64,000 bases of DNA from Baylisascaris procyonis (GCA_037389465.1 JAZARR010000193.1:2542001-2606000), one strand, 5' to 3'; numbered from the stretch's first letter, positions 1-13,346 are shown. The notes: generated by a model not told the origin, from the letters alone. Translations and numbers: made by a program.

Positions 1-1500
1 GAAAACGTTTTTTACGCAGGTTGTAGATAGCCCTTCCAGGTAGACTGAAATGTCATGGAACTTGTAAATCAAATGCTTGACGTATAAAGAACGCGGAAGG
101 ATAGGCGAATAAAGAATTCTTGAGTCAAGATTTACAAAAACCGCCACTCATATTGAAACGAGCCTTATGAAAACTCGTTTAAAGCGTTATCTATGAGCTT
201 TTTTACAACCGGCTGCTGTGATAGGCTTAGCGATAGAATGGCACATCCTATCAGCCATCTTAATGACGATTCTCACGCTCAAGTTTTATAGAGGTAAAAA
301 ATCTGAAGAGACAAACTGTTTTAAAGCATATTTCTATATTTATATCTGTGCATTCAGATCAATCATTGCGCATTTCCGGTCACCAACTTAGTGAATATGT
401 CAAAAAAACTCGCATATTTTAATTCAAATAAATGTATTCGATCACATTAGAGATTCGTTTACTTACTAAATCCACTAAACGTAAACATGACGTCATAATA
501 CACCCTTCCTTACAGCAGCCAATTGATAACAGAGAAATCCTGATAGAATGAACTGGAATTGTAGCTATCGTTTACCTATTTCTTTAGGAATAAAAAATGT
601 TTGAATAATAACCTCCACCTTCCCATAATATCCATTTTTATGGTTTAATTTTTAAAGTTTAATAGTTTACCTCATAGATTCATCACCAAACCCGTTGAAT
701 ATCCTCCCAGTAGTCGTACTCGGAGATGTATTTTCCATTTCATCTTTTACCGAATGCTTTATCTCGCTCCCAAAAATCCCTTCTTGCTTTATAGACAATG
801 CAGGTTTATTCATCTAAATAAGAGAACGTTATGAACAACACAACAACAACAAATGTTAAAAAGTATACAAGTACGCTAAGCAGGTAGTGCCCTTTCTCAC
901 TTAGTGTGTTGGTTTAATCTATCACATTAGTGCCAGATATCTATCAAGTACCAATTGCATTCAGTCAACTGTTATTTCGATTTCAAACACCTCTGACGGA
1001 AGTAGGGACCTACGGGTGGAGGAATAGTATATCAGTCATCATCTTGCAAAGCACATAAACAATCAACACCTATTTTTTTCGTTGAAATAATAGAACCTTA
1101 TAAAACGAAATTACTCGCCACTATTAATGCAAATAATTCATGTTGAATCAGCACAAATTATACTCGCCAGTCGAATATATAAACAGAAAATTTTTTTTAA
1201 ATTAAGCAGTATTAAAATATGTTCAAGTCGTTTGCTTTGAAGACGCCAACAATGAACAAATTTAAGCAATGGACAACAATGAATTAAATAAATAAAATAT
1301 TAGCAAAATAAAGGCAAGTAGGACAATCTTATATAGATGTGAAATATTCACTCAGCACTCCTTTTACATAAAATACAAAACTGTGAAATCATTGGTGCTA
1401 ATAAACGCTTAGAGTACGAGTCAAAGGATTCGCTCACAATCAAGATTCAAATCTCGATCTCGAGCTCGAGCTCATTGCAAAACTGGCTATAAATGCCAAA
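1..1500. other. Left flank, no gene seen
   Basis: AT-rich intergenic sequence with short A and T runs. No open frame above 60 codons and no recognised repeat. A degraded tRNA-like stretch near 1390-1460 was considered and rejected. Confidence 0.6.
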
Positions 1501-1522
1501 AGGAATCTGAGGATAGAAGATA

Positions 1523-1680
1523 GTGGATCCGCATCTATGTGCCGGAAATGTATATGTTACCGGTCGCCGTTACATAAGAGATGATGCAACGGCTTTGCAA
1601 CAAATGTGTATTAAAAGCGGCCAATGCCCAACTAATGTGGTACACTCGATGGCACAACCACCCTTTCCTCCTACATCAGC
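1523..1680 (+). other. Coding-like patch on the plus strand, unassigned
   Basis: This stretch is much less AT-rich than its surroundings. In one plus frame it reads CAGNVYVTGRRYIRDDATAL then QQMCIKSGQCPTN, a Cys-containing sequence of ordinary composition, before running into a poly-C tract. A TAG acceptor-like site precedes it. It could be an exon of a plus-strand gene ending near here, or a third minus-strand feature beyond the GANP stop. No family was recognised. Confidence 0.3.
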
Positions 1681-1751
1681 GAAATCTCCCCTCCCCCCCC
1701 CCCCAAAAAAAAAGCGTTCATGTAGCATAATCTTTCAAATTTTCATATTAA

Positions 1752-4700
1752 TTAAAGGAAACCAACATGTCCGAGGTCAGGTGTGGTGTCCGCTTGGAAG
1801 CGAGCCTTCGGAAGTGTGAACGTGAAGGATGCCGCAACATCCGTATCCGATTTCGTTCTAAAATTAGCTATTACAAGTTATACGCAATGCCGATGAGATG
1901 AACTGCTAATATTTAGAAATTATATCAATACTGCATGATACAGTATGAAAGTATGATAAGAATTTAAATATTTTCAATACAATAATGCCCTCAATTAATC
2001 GTCCCTGACCGATGGTAACCGTAATTGTGACATGACAATATATCAAGAGATATTACATGAATATATCAGCAAATTGATTGAGATACTTCCCTCTGGAAAA
2101 AAAAAGGATTAAGAGCTACTGAACCACTGGGATGACCAGAAAGTTCCTCAAAAAATTTTTAATTTTTCATTTAAAAAAAAACGATAAAACGAATTTTGGC
2201 TTCTTTGTTTGTGGCCTTAAATGGTTGGCTGGTCTTGATGCACATTTGCAATCGAATCAAGAAGCGGTTAAAAATTTTTTTCAGCGTTTCAGTGGAAATT
2301 TGCATGAGAACTATCTTATTAGCCTTTTTTATTTACCGTAATTTCGATACCAATAATTCCTGCAAACATTATTTATTCTTTAAACAGTTTCATTTACCAT
2401 AATTGGAGTGTGCAAACTATTTGAGAACCGGATGGCGCAATACGCATATTATAAAACTCACTTAAATTGAAACTAAGAGGAGATTCTGAAATCAAAAATC
2501 ATACACAGCCTGTAGATTCAACTAGCAAACCAAGCCGTATATTTCCTCACATCGATCTATTTTCATTAATTAAAGCTGATTTAATGATTAAATGGCGTCA
2601 TTGATGCGACAACCGTCTGTACGTAATTAATCGGCAGATGTCATACACTTCAATGGAGTCATAAAATGTTACAGTTTTGTAATATTCCCTCACATCGATC
2701 TATTTTCATCGTTTAAAGCCGGTTTAATAATTAAATGACGTCACTTATGCGACAACCGTCTGTATCCAATTAAGCGGTAGATGCCACACATTTCAATGGG
2801 GTCATAAAATGTTATAGATTCCCATCATGAAAAATATTGCATCGAATTAAATAAACCTCACTGAAAGAGAGATTTAAAATAGTAATTACTAGATAAATAA
2901 TGCTCCTATTATAAGCACTAATCTCGGCGAAGCGATATAAAAAAGGGAACCGAAAAAAAAATGAAATTCTATAAGGATTTCCTCAAAAATAATTTATTCA
3001 AAACAGGAAAACTCACGTTTCAATCCCAGCGTCCGCTAGAAATGTATTCACCACCGGATCACATATATACGCTCCCGATTCGTCGAAAGAGACTGTCGCC
3101 TTTGGTACGTCCACATGTAGACGTCGACCCCCACTCAACACCTGAATATTAAACATCTCCATCTCAACGCTATACTGCGAATCGCTGCAAGCGCTACAGC
3201 AACATAAATTTATTCTTGTCCATCATTCCCCCACTTTTATCTCGATTAATTAGTTTCTTCATCTTTAATTATCCAATTAAATGGCCCCGTCAATTTTCAA
3301 ATTAATAAGCAATTAATAAACACTTCATATGAGATCCCTCGTTCTTTTCTCATAACAAATACACACCTCAGTTATTGTGCTATTGCCACGTTTTGCTTCG
3401 ATCCATGTGTGCATTTTTGGTGACACCTGCTCTTCAGGGCTGTAAAAATTGGTCTTCGAGAGTATAACATTTTCTTCGTCGAGCATATCCTCACGATCTG
3501 GGTAAACACCATGAAGGCCAAGAACTGCCGTTGCGCTTGATATATCATCGAATCCTAATAGTTCCGTCAGTTTCCGAACTGGATACTGAAATTTATTCAC
3601 TTCAGCATTATTATAAATTAAAAAATAGCGAGATGTCAAGACACAAGTTCAAAATCCAGCTCCAATCCTCATCCAACAAAACAGCCTCCTAGACAAAGCG
3701 TCGTTGGGGTTCGAATTAATAGGCTCCAATCGTTTCTTTCGTGGTTAACCAGCCAACGAATCTATAATGACGGAACAAGCCACCAGAACTAAATTAAATT
3801 TTCTTTTATAAAACATGCAATAAATTGGAGTACGTATAATCCCCCCCCCCACATTAGCATTTGAAAAAATGCCTCAATGAAACCTATTTTTCAATCAAGG
3901 ACGACACCAACTGGAACAGCACAGCGATATTTACTCCCCCTTTCTAGAAGGGGAGGGGTAAGAAAGATACGATTTGCGATGAACTACTATACACACATTT
4001 TTCCAAAAATATCCCTCTCATTAAATGAAACGTTCGCGGCTCAAATGTCAGTGTGCCATCCGCAAATATCTTTACATTTTATTACTTTTTCACAAACTTT
4101 TACTTCAATTAAACTTTGCTCTTGAAAAAAATTGCCTTAAAAAATCTCTTCATTACATATTTACCCGATTGGTTTTCGTCGATCTGAGAACCATTGAGCC
4201 GAATTTCTGTGATTCGTGCGCGGAGCTCGTCAACACATATAACGCTTTCGCACGAACTCCCGCAAAATAACGATGACATATACAACACTAAAGCAGCAAT
4301 ATCCACTGATAATAATAAACAACAAAATTAAAAAAAACGCTTGATGCTATCCTCTCCATATCATTGATAAGCGTTCTTAACAGTACCCTCTCAATATAAA
4401 GAACAGGGGTGAATTAGGATTCCTTTCGACCAATTAGGATTCCCTCCGATTCCTTCAATATACAGGATTCCCTCCGATTCCCTCAATATACAGGATTCCC
4501 TCCGGCGATGAATCCATACTTCGATGGATAACGCATGCAAACTTCAACTAGAAACAGTAAAGCTAGAGGCCAACAATTTCCAAAGAATGGATGCTGAAAT
4601 CTTGTGGATATTTTAATGAACAGGAATTAGCACGATTCTAACGCAATAGAGGAAGTTCAGTCGCATCCTTGCCATTTCATCCCACCCCCCCCCCTCCTCC

Positions 4701-7700
4701 CTTCCCCTCTCCCCACTTCTAGCAATCAAACATCAGTTCAGTCATAGATCCACAAATCTCGATGCAAATCACCAACTATACCTTAAGCCTTGACTGCCAG
4801 GACTATTAAGTCTGGAAATTTTCAACGAAAGATTGTTCTATAATCCTTTACTGATATAGAAACAAATCTCCAACATAACAGAAATTTCGATTTATAACTG
4901 CATCGCAATATTCCCTTTTAATGAAAGCTCATCTTATTTTTATTTCTTTAGCTCTTACTTTAAATGATTTTACTACTTTTGCTTTCCTTCTAAAAACGTT
5001 AAAAAATAATATGGGAAAAATACTTATAAACAGGAGAACAAATATTTCAAAAAATAACTTACTTGTAGATAGGTTGCTTTCTCTTTTAACATACGAAAGA
5101 AGCGAACATAATTTCCACTTTGAACACATGAAAACAATCGTAACGCTAATCTCATCTCTGATGATTCTCGAATATCTCGTCGATACGTTAAAACTTCTCT
5201 GAAATAATTCAAAATAAAACTTTAAGAGAAGGAGAAGGGGGGGGGGGGGAGAATTTTGTCATCGAAGGTAATAAAATTCCCTTTCAAGGATTTCAAAGGG
5301 ACAACTGTGAGAGAGGCAGATCTCTGCGCTCGAAATTTCGATAATAAAAAAAAAAAAAAATAAATAAATAAAACACAGATAAATGTAACAACAAATCACC
5401 TTTTCAGCTTTACAAAGAGGACGGCAAATTTAATTATAAAAGCGGAAAGGAAAAGTAAAAGTATTTTGCTCCCAAAAATCAGTGCAGAAATTATCTAAAA
5501 GAAACGGGTAAAGTTTTATTCAAGACAATGCGATAATTTGGGAAAAAAGCTCAACGCAAGAAATTTAAAATTCGAAATACGGCAAAGCGAAAAAGACAAA
5601 GAAACTCTATGCAATGTCAATGTCAATAAAACACAAAAAATGCAACAAAATCGACGAAACCTATCAGATTTTTAATCAATAACTATGCAAAAATCAAAAC
5701 GTTCAAGGTGAAAAAATTCTAAAAATTGCACAAATTTCAACTTTTTTGTAAAATTATTCAATATATAAGTAGGTATTGCATAGCGGATATAGTCATCAAA
5801 TCAGAAATAAAGCATTTAATCTCATATTGCAATGAACCGAAAACAAATCGACCGGAAAGAGCGCAAGAAGAATGAGAAAAGCTTATAATATCTACTTTAC
5901 TAATAATAAAATCATTCACTAAGTCAATTATCCAATTCAATTTTACAAATGCAGCCGACATACCGAAGAATATTGCAATCGTTTAGATTGAGTAGAACAT
6001 CATATGCCCGAAATTCGGCTTCAAATTCACAATGCAATCCCCTCTTTCCGAGATCATCGTATAAATAACGCAAACTTTGTAGACTCTTCGCAAGATTCTC
6101 TATAAAAACAACTCTATTCATTTCTAAAAATAAAAATCTGCAGCAATAATGTGCTTTAATCAGTCAAAATGAGAGCCACATAAAGAGTCAGATAGAGAAA
6201 GAGAGAGAGGCAAAGAAAATAGAGAGAGGGACTAGTAGAGAGGTAGAGAGAGAGAGCAATCGACTACTTTCACCTTCTTCAATCAAAACTATTGACAACA
6301 AATTACAATCACAAATACCTCTCAATTTCTTCGTTATGAGCCATAATAATTTTCCTGATTAGATGGATTTAAATTCAAATCATAAAATAATACCAAACAT
6401 TTATTCTACTCATCTTTTATTGAAATAATTTCAATCAACGCACCTGTATTCATTTTCTGATCAAATTCATTCAATCCAAGTTCACAGAGTCGATGTGCAA
6501 CAAAAATATGCAATCGTGCGCATTGTTCAATAAGTGTTACTGCTGTATTGTTGATCATCATTTGTTGCGTTAAATCCTATAACTTGATCCTCATTAACAA
6601 CAATAGGAGTGATTGCAGTATTATGTAAGCAACGATAAACACGTATCAAAATATTTTTTTTCATTAAAACAGCACTTCACAAAGAAATTTTTAAAACTGA
6701 AGCGAATATTCCAATTTTGTTCATTTTATTGAGAAAAAATAGGACATTTTATTCAACCTTTTTTTAAGAAACTATTTTAAGCCTAATTTTTAAATCATAC
6801 AACAACAAAGCGTTTCCAAAAGGACTTTACAACACCGCTTGTGACAACGAAGCTGATGGAGATTACCAAAAAAAAAAAAAAAACAAAAAAAACGAACAAA
6901 CCTTCCGGATCGCACGAGTTCGATTCCAAAGAAAATCGTACCACTGCGCTAGATCCTCTTCCCTCGACGGTATATTCTCGGCAATCTAAGCACCACTCAT
7001 CACTTTAATTATATTTACTCAATAAATACCCTGATCAATAATCAATAAGTAACTGAAGTAATGATAACAGTAAAAATAAAAGTAAAGGAAACGCGCTGGC
7101 CAAAAGAAAACGAAGTAAGGCGGATAAAATGAAGACCTCACAAAAAAAAAGTTTAAAAAAACTCATTCAAGGTCGTCTATTTTGCCTTGAAAAGCAATAC
7201 AATAGAACGATGAAAGCATAAGTAAATAAGGCATTAATAAATAAATAAATGATCCCCCTTCCCGTCCCCAACTTTTCTATAACAGAAAAAAAAATCTAAA
7301 AGAAATGCAGTAAAAAACGGTCTGAAAAATAAAAATGATCTAATACATACCTTACTGATTAAATAATTCATAGTTCGTTGAAGGACATGAGAAGGCCGCA
7401 ACTCATGCGGTAGTGGTTCTTCCTGTAACAAATTACTCCATTTATATTCAGCTACTTTCAGCCAGCCATATATTGCAATTAACTCAAATAACTCAAATAA
7501 AATTCTTCTACTTTCCCTTTAAGTGACATCTCACTAAGCAACGGGTCACTTCACTTTCGAATAAAATAAGTACTGGTAAAAAAATTGTCACCCTAGATGC
7601 GTTTACTACCTCTATTTTGGATTCCTAAATACTATTACGCTCCTTAATTTTTGCGAATTTTCATGTTACAATATTCATACAAGTCGCCAAAGGACGTGCA

Positions 7701-10700
7701 AACTCATTAGTTTTTTTTTTTTTTTAACTTTCAGTTTCTATATCTAATCTCTCCTCGTCTCTCCTTCATTCCTCCTTTCCCTTCCCATGAAATAAAAGAT
7801 GAAATAACGAATGAAAGTTAGCTGTGATACCTGATCTGCTGCACTCCGACTGTAGTCCTTTATCGTTAACTCATGGACCATAACACCATTTGCATCACAC
7901 TCATACGGGCTCATACGTTTCTGTACCACTCTTTGATACCGCTCCTTCTCGGGGCACATATCAGCACAAGTGCCCTGAAATTAAAATCCTTTTTAAACGC
8001 ACAAAAACATTCCAAAAATAAAAGTGAGAACATTGGCACCATGTTAGTTATATCAAACAAGCCAGAAAAAATTCTAGAAAGAAAGGACTGAACAGGTGCG
8101 AGAAAAAAAATCTCGGTTGCAAGGTATTTGGCGGCGAAAGCCCCTCATACCTTTACACTTTATGTCCTGAAAGATTAAGAAATTAGTCGAGGCACTGAAC
8201 ATCCCTACTATGTTCACCACAAATGACCACGAATTCATGGTATTAGAAAACGTGTTCTCTCGTTTCTGCCTTTCCTCTAACGCATAGTAACTCATAAACA
8301 ACACTATGATGAGTGCAAGAGAGTCGACATTCCCTTTTATTATTTCCTTCGAGAGTTATACAAAGAAAGCGGTCTAAACAGCTAAACTGCCAAAACAGCG
8401 ATGCGCTACTTCGTCATAAACAAAAAAGCCATAAGGAAAACGAGCCTGTGGAAGTGTGAAATTAATTCAGCTTTAGGAAGTCTTCAGAAGCAGAAATCAC
8501 CCTCAAAATTGTGATATCAAACCCTCAAAGCACCAATAATGTTCAATAAAGACTTAAGCTTTAATGCTCAAAACAACTTCTAAGGCAAGCACCTGAGTTA
8601 CAGTAGCATTTTCAACATCAGCTGTCTTCATACGTCCTTTGCACATTATTTTGTCACGTTCATCCAATACGTGATATTTTTCGTAGTCATCCTCGCATAC
8701 TCGACCAACCAGTCGTTTTAGTTGGTGGGCTAAATATACCACATTGAGAGGCTCACATAGATAGAGCGACTGCGACAAATACCAAAATTTTCTGATAGGT
8801 GAATGATGCAAATTCTATATTTCTTACTTATTATCAAGTCCACCAAAGCAAATAATATGGGAGATCTAAAAAGACAATATAACCGAAAACTATTGACTCT
8901 AACGAATTGCACGAAAATTTAAAATCATCGATTCTATTTTTTCCCACCTATCTATTCGAATTACAGCAGCATACCAAAATGAAAGATTATAAATCTACTG
9001 AACTTCCAGCCATCATCGAAATCGCGGAACTAGAACGACCGCTCCATCTGTATTCCTATTACCCTTCACATTTTCAATAACAAATAAAAACTTTTGAATA
9101 TGTTCCCCTCTTCCAAAACGGTTACATCACAAGATGTTGAGTAGAGAAGTAATAAGACGCCCATCCACGTGCACAATACACCTGGTTCGACCAAATTCTT
9201 TGACTTACCTATGCAGGTCATAATAATAAAATATGAAGGACAGTTGAATGACAAGCAGGCATTGTCAATACCATTTCAGGGAAGGCCAAGCGTAGGCAGC
9301 GGGAACACCTTCCTCCCTTTCAATGAAGTTCATAGTGCAGGTTTTGGAAAATCCCAACAGCTTGAAGAAGGGTTATGAAGTTCCCTTACCAACTTCACTT
9401 TTTGAGATGACGGTCTTCGATGGCGGTCCCTTTTTTGCTTCCGGACTCGGACGCAGCTTTGGAGCCATCTTCGCCCTGACCGTGCCAACGATTTGTTTTT
9501 CATTTTCTGACTTCTCCGAATTCACTTTCGGCTTCTGAAACACGCATATTAACAAATAAAAAATGAAAGCCAAACAAGAAATGAATGAAAATACTTGGTC
9601 TCAAATCCCAAAATATTCTCCCATTTCCATACGATCAAGTTATTTAAAATTAAAGTCGATGACGTAATCAAGAGAGAGTGAGGAATGGGGAGGTAAATCT
9701 TCTCAAAATTTACCTCTAGGACACATTCCCCTCTTTGCTCTTCGCCTAAAATTTCTCCGACCCCGGAAAAGTTGCGTGATTTCGCTGCAAAATTTCAGAT
9801 TCCGCTACGTCATTGCTCAAAGCACAAATAAACCTTAACAAATATGTTTTCCACCCCTCATAAATCCAGTGTAACCCAGAATCAAATCCAAAATTAAATG
9901 CTCCGATTAAAGCAGGTTTGATACGACTTTGAATGCGCAAAACATTCACCTGATTAAGACGCATAAAACGATTATCGACTCCACTTCGTAAAGTGCCTGC
10001 TCTTGAGACGGCTAGCCTCTTCGCCGTTTCAAGTTTTGATGGTGGGGAGCGATTCGTTGAATTGTTGGCGCCTTGAGCCGATGATCGTCTTCGTACCATA
10101 GTAGCAGCTCGATTCACCGATTCACGTCTATTCGCATCCACCGTATTTCGTATCAATGGGCGACGTATACTCGACAAAAAACGTTGTTGTGAAGAACCTA
10201 AATAAAATTTACAAGCATTAAGCAACGCTACCATGTTGCTATGGTGATAGAATTTCAGGAAGCAGTATTCAATGAACAAGCCAATAGCCCAGATTTCATA
10301 AATTTTCAAAAAATTGGTAACTCAACAGAACTGCAATTAAGGATACCACCCAAATGCAACATCACAGGCTGTTTGGATAAAGGCCGTTGCATATACATGA
10401 CCAGCACTTAATACACAAACATTTCTACTCAACTAGTCCGCAGATCATCGTTCATCACTCCGGCCAGGATGTCTCTCGAATGGGGGAAAAATCCACCAAA
10501 TCTCGGAAAAAAAGGTAAGAAAAAAAAAACGAAGCAAAAACCGAACCATCCGATTGAATTTGCGATGAGGATGGCTTATCGAAATCTTTGTAACTCGGAG
10601 GTTTTCTTCTTGGTATATGTACCGCAGGTGGATGTGAAAGCATTAAAGGTGATCGTCGTGAGGTCCCAGAACGAAATGGACGTGCCGCAGCCGCTGTTGG

Positions 10701-10839
10701 TACTACCCTCGGCGATTGCGATCCTAATAGTGATGTAGACTTTCGTGGTTGAAGACTATAAAAAGTTTTTCTTTTCAATTACGTTTAAGTTATACTCCAC
10801 TTCCGCCTTCTTTGGTGGCGATGTGGACAATAACCCCAT
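1752..10839 (-). CDS. SAC3/GANP-domain mRNA export factor, complete, 15 exons
   Basis: Exons in transcript order: 10796-10839, 10547-10755, 9950-10197, 9390-9534, 8593-8729, 7831-7974, 7351-7422, 6902-6985, 6444-6576, 5964-6123, 5063-5198, 4165-4287, 3367-3585, 3017-3141, 1752-1857. All phases join (2085 nt, 694 aa). Residues 1-210 are basic, Ser/Pro/Arg-rich and probably disordered. Next comes a DERDKI-type linker, then the SAC3 core from residue 262: [72 protein letters not shown] and [12 protein letters not shown]. These follow the order in human GANP (MCM3AP) and yeast Sac3, scaffolds of TREX-2 that couple transcription to mRNA export at nuclear pores. Only about 120 residues follow the core, so the long MCM3AP C-terminal region is absent. 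Intron 1 is only 40 nt. The final exon is the least certain: its phase fits, but no conserved motif supports it. The start is the ATG 22 nt after a TTCTTTAG acceptor. Confidence 0.9.
2543..2817. repeat. Tandem duplication, about 143-bp unit, in the last GANP intron
   Basis: Two copies offset by 143 bp share CACATCGATCTATTTTCAT, GCGACAACCGTCTGTA and GTCATAAAATGTTA and are roughly 80-85% identical by eye. They lie in the intron 1858-3016. Confidence 0.9.
4408..4505. repeat. 28-bp minisatellite in a GANP intron
   Basis: About three copies of AGGATTCCCTCCGATTCCYT plus CAATATAC with a 28-bp period, in the intron 4288-5062. Confidence 0.9.
6184..6258. repeat. GA-rich low-complexity tract in a GANP intron
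   Basis: Repeated GAGA/AGAGAGG sequence, purine on the plus strand, in the intron 6124-6443. Confidence 0.85.
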
Positions 10840-10861
10840 TATTGTATAAAATTAAACTCGG
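10840..10861 (-). promoter_or_regulatory. Probable trans-splice acceptor and 22-nt leader of the GANP gene
   Basis: TTAATTCTTTAG ends at 10862. The exon then begins 22 nt before the ATG at 10839. No upstream coding exon joins it, which suggests a spliced-leader site. Confidence 0.45.
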
Positions 10862-12989
10862 CTAAAGAATTAATAATGTCATGAAAAGAAACGGAAGATG
10901 TACCGAATTGCAAATGAAAAAAAAAAAAATGTTCGCATGAACGCAATAGAAATTTATAATTTCAACAAGCAAAGCAACCGCATCAGAGATGAAATCACGC
11001 AAAAATGAGTTTACCTTTCTGGTATTTTGAAAGCCATTGCAAATCGTATTTGAAAACTTCGATTATAAAGCCATTAACGCAAATCCACCTGCAGAGTTAA
11101 TTATTATTAAGGTAAGGTTGAAAAAAAAAAGAGGAACAAACTTTCTGCGAACTCTATTGTTATAATAGGAATAATAGTTGAAGAAAAATTCATATCATCC
11201 ATATTAGAGCATCTGCTGATTGAGAATGGGCACACTGAGGGATATGGAGAGGGAGAAACGAGGAGTAAAGATATGGCATCGCAATGCAACGCAACTGTAG
11301 TACCACTTAAATGCTATGCGAGGTGCTGGTGAAGAATCAAAGGAAGGCTAATTGTGCATGAATGCCTCTCATGTTCTTGCACATCTGCACACCACGATCA
11401 CCTAACCCCCCTCCCCCTTTCTCAACCTCCATCCTTCTACCTCAATCATCAAAAGCACTCCTATTCCTTAGTAGCTGAAAGAAGTTCAGCTGCCATTCAG
11501 AGTGGTGTATGGCACCAACCTGAGGTCTCAAGTGAGCGGAAATACGTACCGGAGAGGCTGGTATGATTTGCGCTTTCGCGTTTACGCTCATACAATATTT
11601 TAACCGATTCCACTTCTGATAAAAATCTGCAAAACACTGATTTCTCTTTGCATACTTCATGATTCGGGTCGATTGCAGAATATCAAGTTGTAAGTAAATT
11701 TCGCAGAACTGAGATTCAGTTCGGCTCCGGTTGTCAACCGAAATCGGATTGAACTCATTGAATGCAGACAGTGTGAAACCGGTTCCGGCGTTGGCTGGAT
11801 TCGAGTCGGTTATTGTCTCTAGTCATCGAAACCAGAGTTTAGAACCTGACTGATCATTCATTCCTACGGGTAATTGTTAGCTGATGCTTCATTCGTAATA
11901 GGTAGTTCATAACTGGTGTTTCATCCCCACAGGTAAATTAATACCCACAGGTAAATCGATGCTTTCTTCACACTTGTAGGTACTCCTTAATTGCTGGATT
12001 AAATCTGTAATCACTATATTATCAAAGATATGTTATCACGATAAGATGTTGCAAATATGCATAAATTTGCATATTAATTCTATTAATGAATGAGCAATTT
12101 AGCATATGATCTATGGTGATCAAATCAGTCGGTGATCTCAATGACCGTAGTGATTAGTAATTTATGTAATAAATTGTTCTACTCCTCACACTTGTGTTGA
12201 TCTTGATATTGATCTCTCCCCCTTATGGATTATGATCTCCCTATGCCCTCTAAGCCGTAGCCGAAGATATAAATAGGCTGCGATCTTGCTTCCTAATCAG
12301 TGTGTATTACTTGTTGATCGGGTGGTACCATTTGTTAGAAGTTGACGAGCTTCACTACTTCCGCTGAGACTCCTTCATATATCAGGACGATCGCGACTTC
12401 AATAATATAGAGAAGAAAGGCAATTTAAAAAAAAAAAAGCGCGAAAAAAAACCTTTATGTGCAAAATAATCAAAAAATATGCAAATTCAACGTAAAGCTA
12501 GAAATTTCTCGTGGATTTTTTCTTGGTGATTGCATGCTAACGATATCAATATGCAAGTAAAATGAAAAATAAATTCAAGAACGAGATATAGCGGAAATGG
12601 AAAATGAGTTTTTATTTGGAAAAATGGAAAGAAATAAGAACTGAACTATTCTATGGTATTAATACGTTGAATGTATTAAACAAAGCGATGATAGGGATTG
12701 AATTTTTTTAATACGAAAATATTCTAAACGCAACGATAGTCAATCAAAAAAGATTCATTTAAGAAAAACATTTTCCACTTCAGTGATAAAATAATATATT
12801 TTGACGCTAACGAATACTCAAAAAACGTTATCTAGATAAGATGGAAAATCAGTGATATCGATAGAATTTAAGAAAATCGCTGCAAGAAGGGGAGAGGGGA
12901 ATGGGAATAGGTACTGCATCTATTACATGATTATGGGGATCATAAGATTAGATTTATTAGTTCTGAAACAAAATTTTATCAATTTCATA
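10862..12989. other. Upstream region of the GANP gene
   Basis: Mixed composition. 11330-11600 is richer in GC and has short overlapping frames on both strands without family signal. 11830-11990 has loose repeats containing CCCACAGGTAAAT. 12268-12300 holds the TATA/initiator pair. The rest is AT-rich. Confidence 0.5.
12268..12300 (+). promoter_or_regulatory. TATA box plus initiator-like site, possibly a solo LTR promoter
   Basis: TATAAATA at 12268-12275 is followed by CTAATCAGTGTG with the initiator A at 12299, a 31-bp spacing typical of a Pol II core promoter. The surrounding 12000-12420 is more complex and less AT-rich than its neighbours. No plus-strand ORF follows, so a solo LTR or a non-coding transcript is as likely as a protein gene. 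Confidence 0.35.
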
Positions 12990-13346
12990 CTAACACTTGG
13001 GATTATTTCCGACTAAACAAATTGCACAGACGAGGAAAATAGTTGTGACAATTTCTACGCAAATCACAATAGTTAATCGTAAAATAATCCAAAGATCAAA
13101 GGAATGATAAAATAAGATTTTGATATATTTCTTGAGAATATTTTCATCGACAAAACGCCTAACAATATTTGAAAAATAAAAAAGAAAATGCATTGTTGAA
13201 GTCGTTGTAGAACGCATACAATTAATTCTTTGATGGCGAATTTTAACAGCGAAAAAGCGATGAGGAAATTGGAAGTTTTTTGCATACTTGAGCATTGCTT
13301 TGTTGCGAGGGATGTTTGAAGGTTGTAAAGAGTGGAGGTTGGTCAT
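12990..13346 (-). CDS. Weak 118-codon ORF with one hydrophobic C-terminal segment
   Basis: An ATG-to-stop ORF of 118 codons ends in a hydrophobic stretch with four Cys (WIILRLTIVICVEIVTTIFL onward). The first 80 residues are basic and low in acidic residues. A second open frame overlaps it, and nothing is recognised. In DNA this AT-rich an ORF of this length is uncommon but can be chance. It could be the terminal exon of the same or a neighbouring membrane protein gene. Confidence 0.2.
   Translation of the reverse strand: MTNLHSLQPSNIPRNKAMLKYAKNFQFPHRFFAVKIRHQRINCMRSTTTSTMHFLFYFSNIVRRFVDENILKKYIKILFYHSFDLWIILRLTIVICVEIVTTIFLVCAICLVGNNPKC

Noticed and set aside
1383..1460. Possible tRNA-Leu-like sequence ending GATTCAAATCTC
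   Set aside because: No convincing A box and no acceptor or anticodon stem pairing.
6902..6985. B-box-like GAGTTCGATTCCA suggesting a tRNA
   Set aside because: It lies inside a well-supported GANP exon ([14 protein letters not shown]) and no tRNA arms surround it.
8074..8304. 76-codon minus ORF within the GANP gene
   Set aside because: It lies in the intron 7975-8592 between two exons that join perfectly without it.
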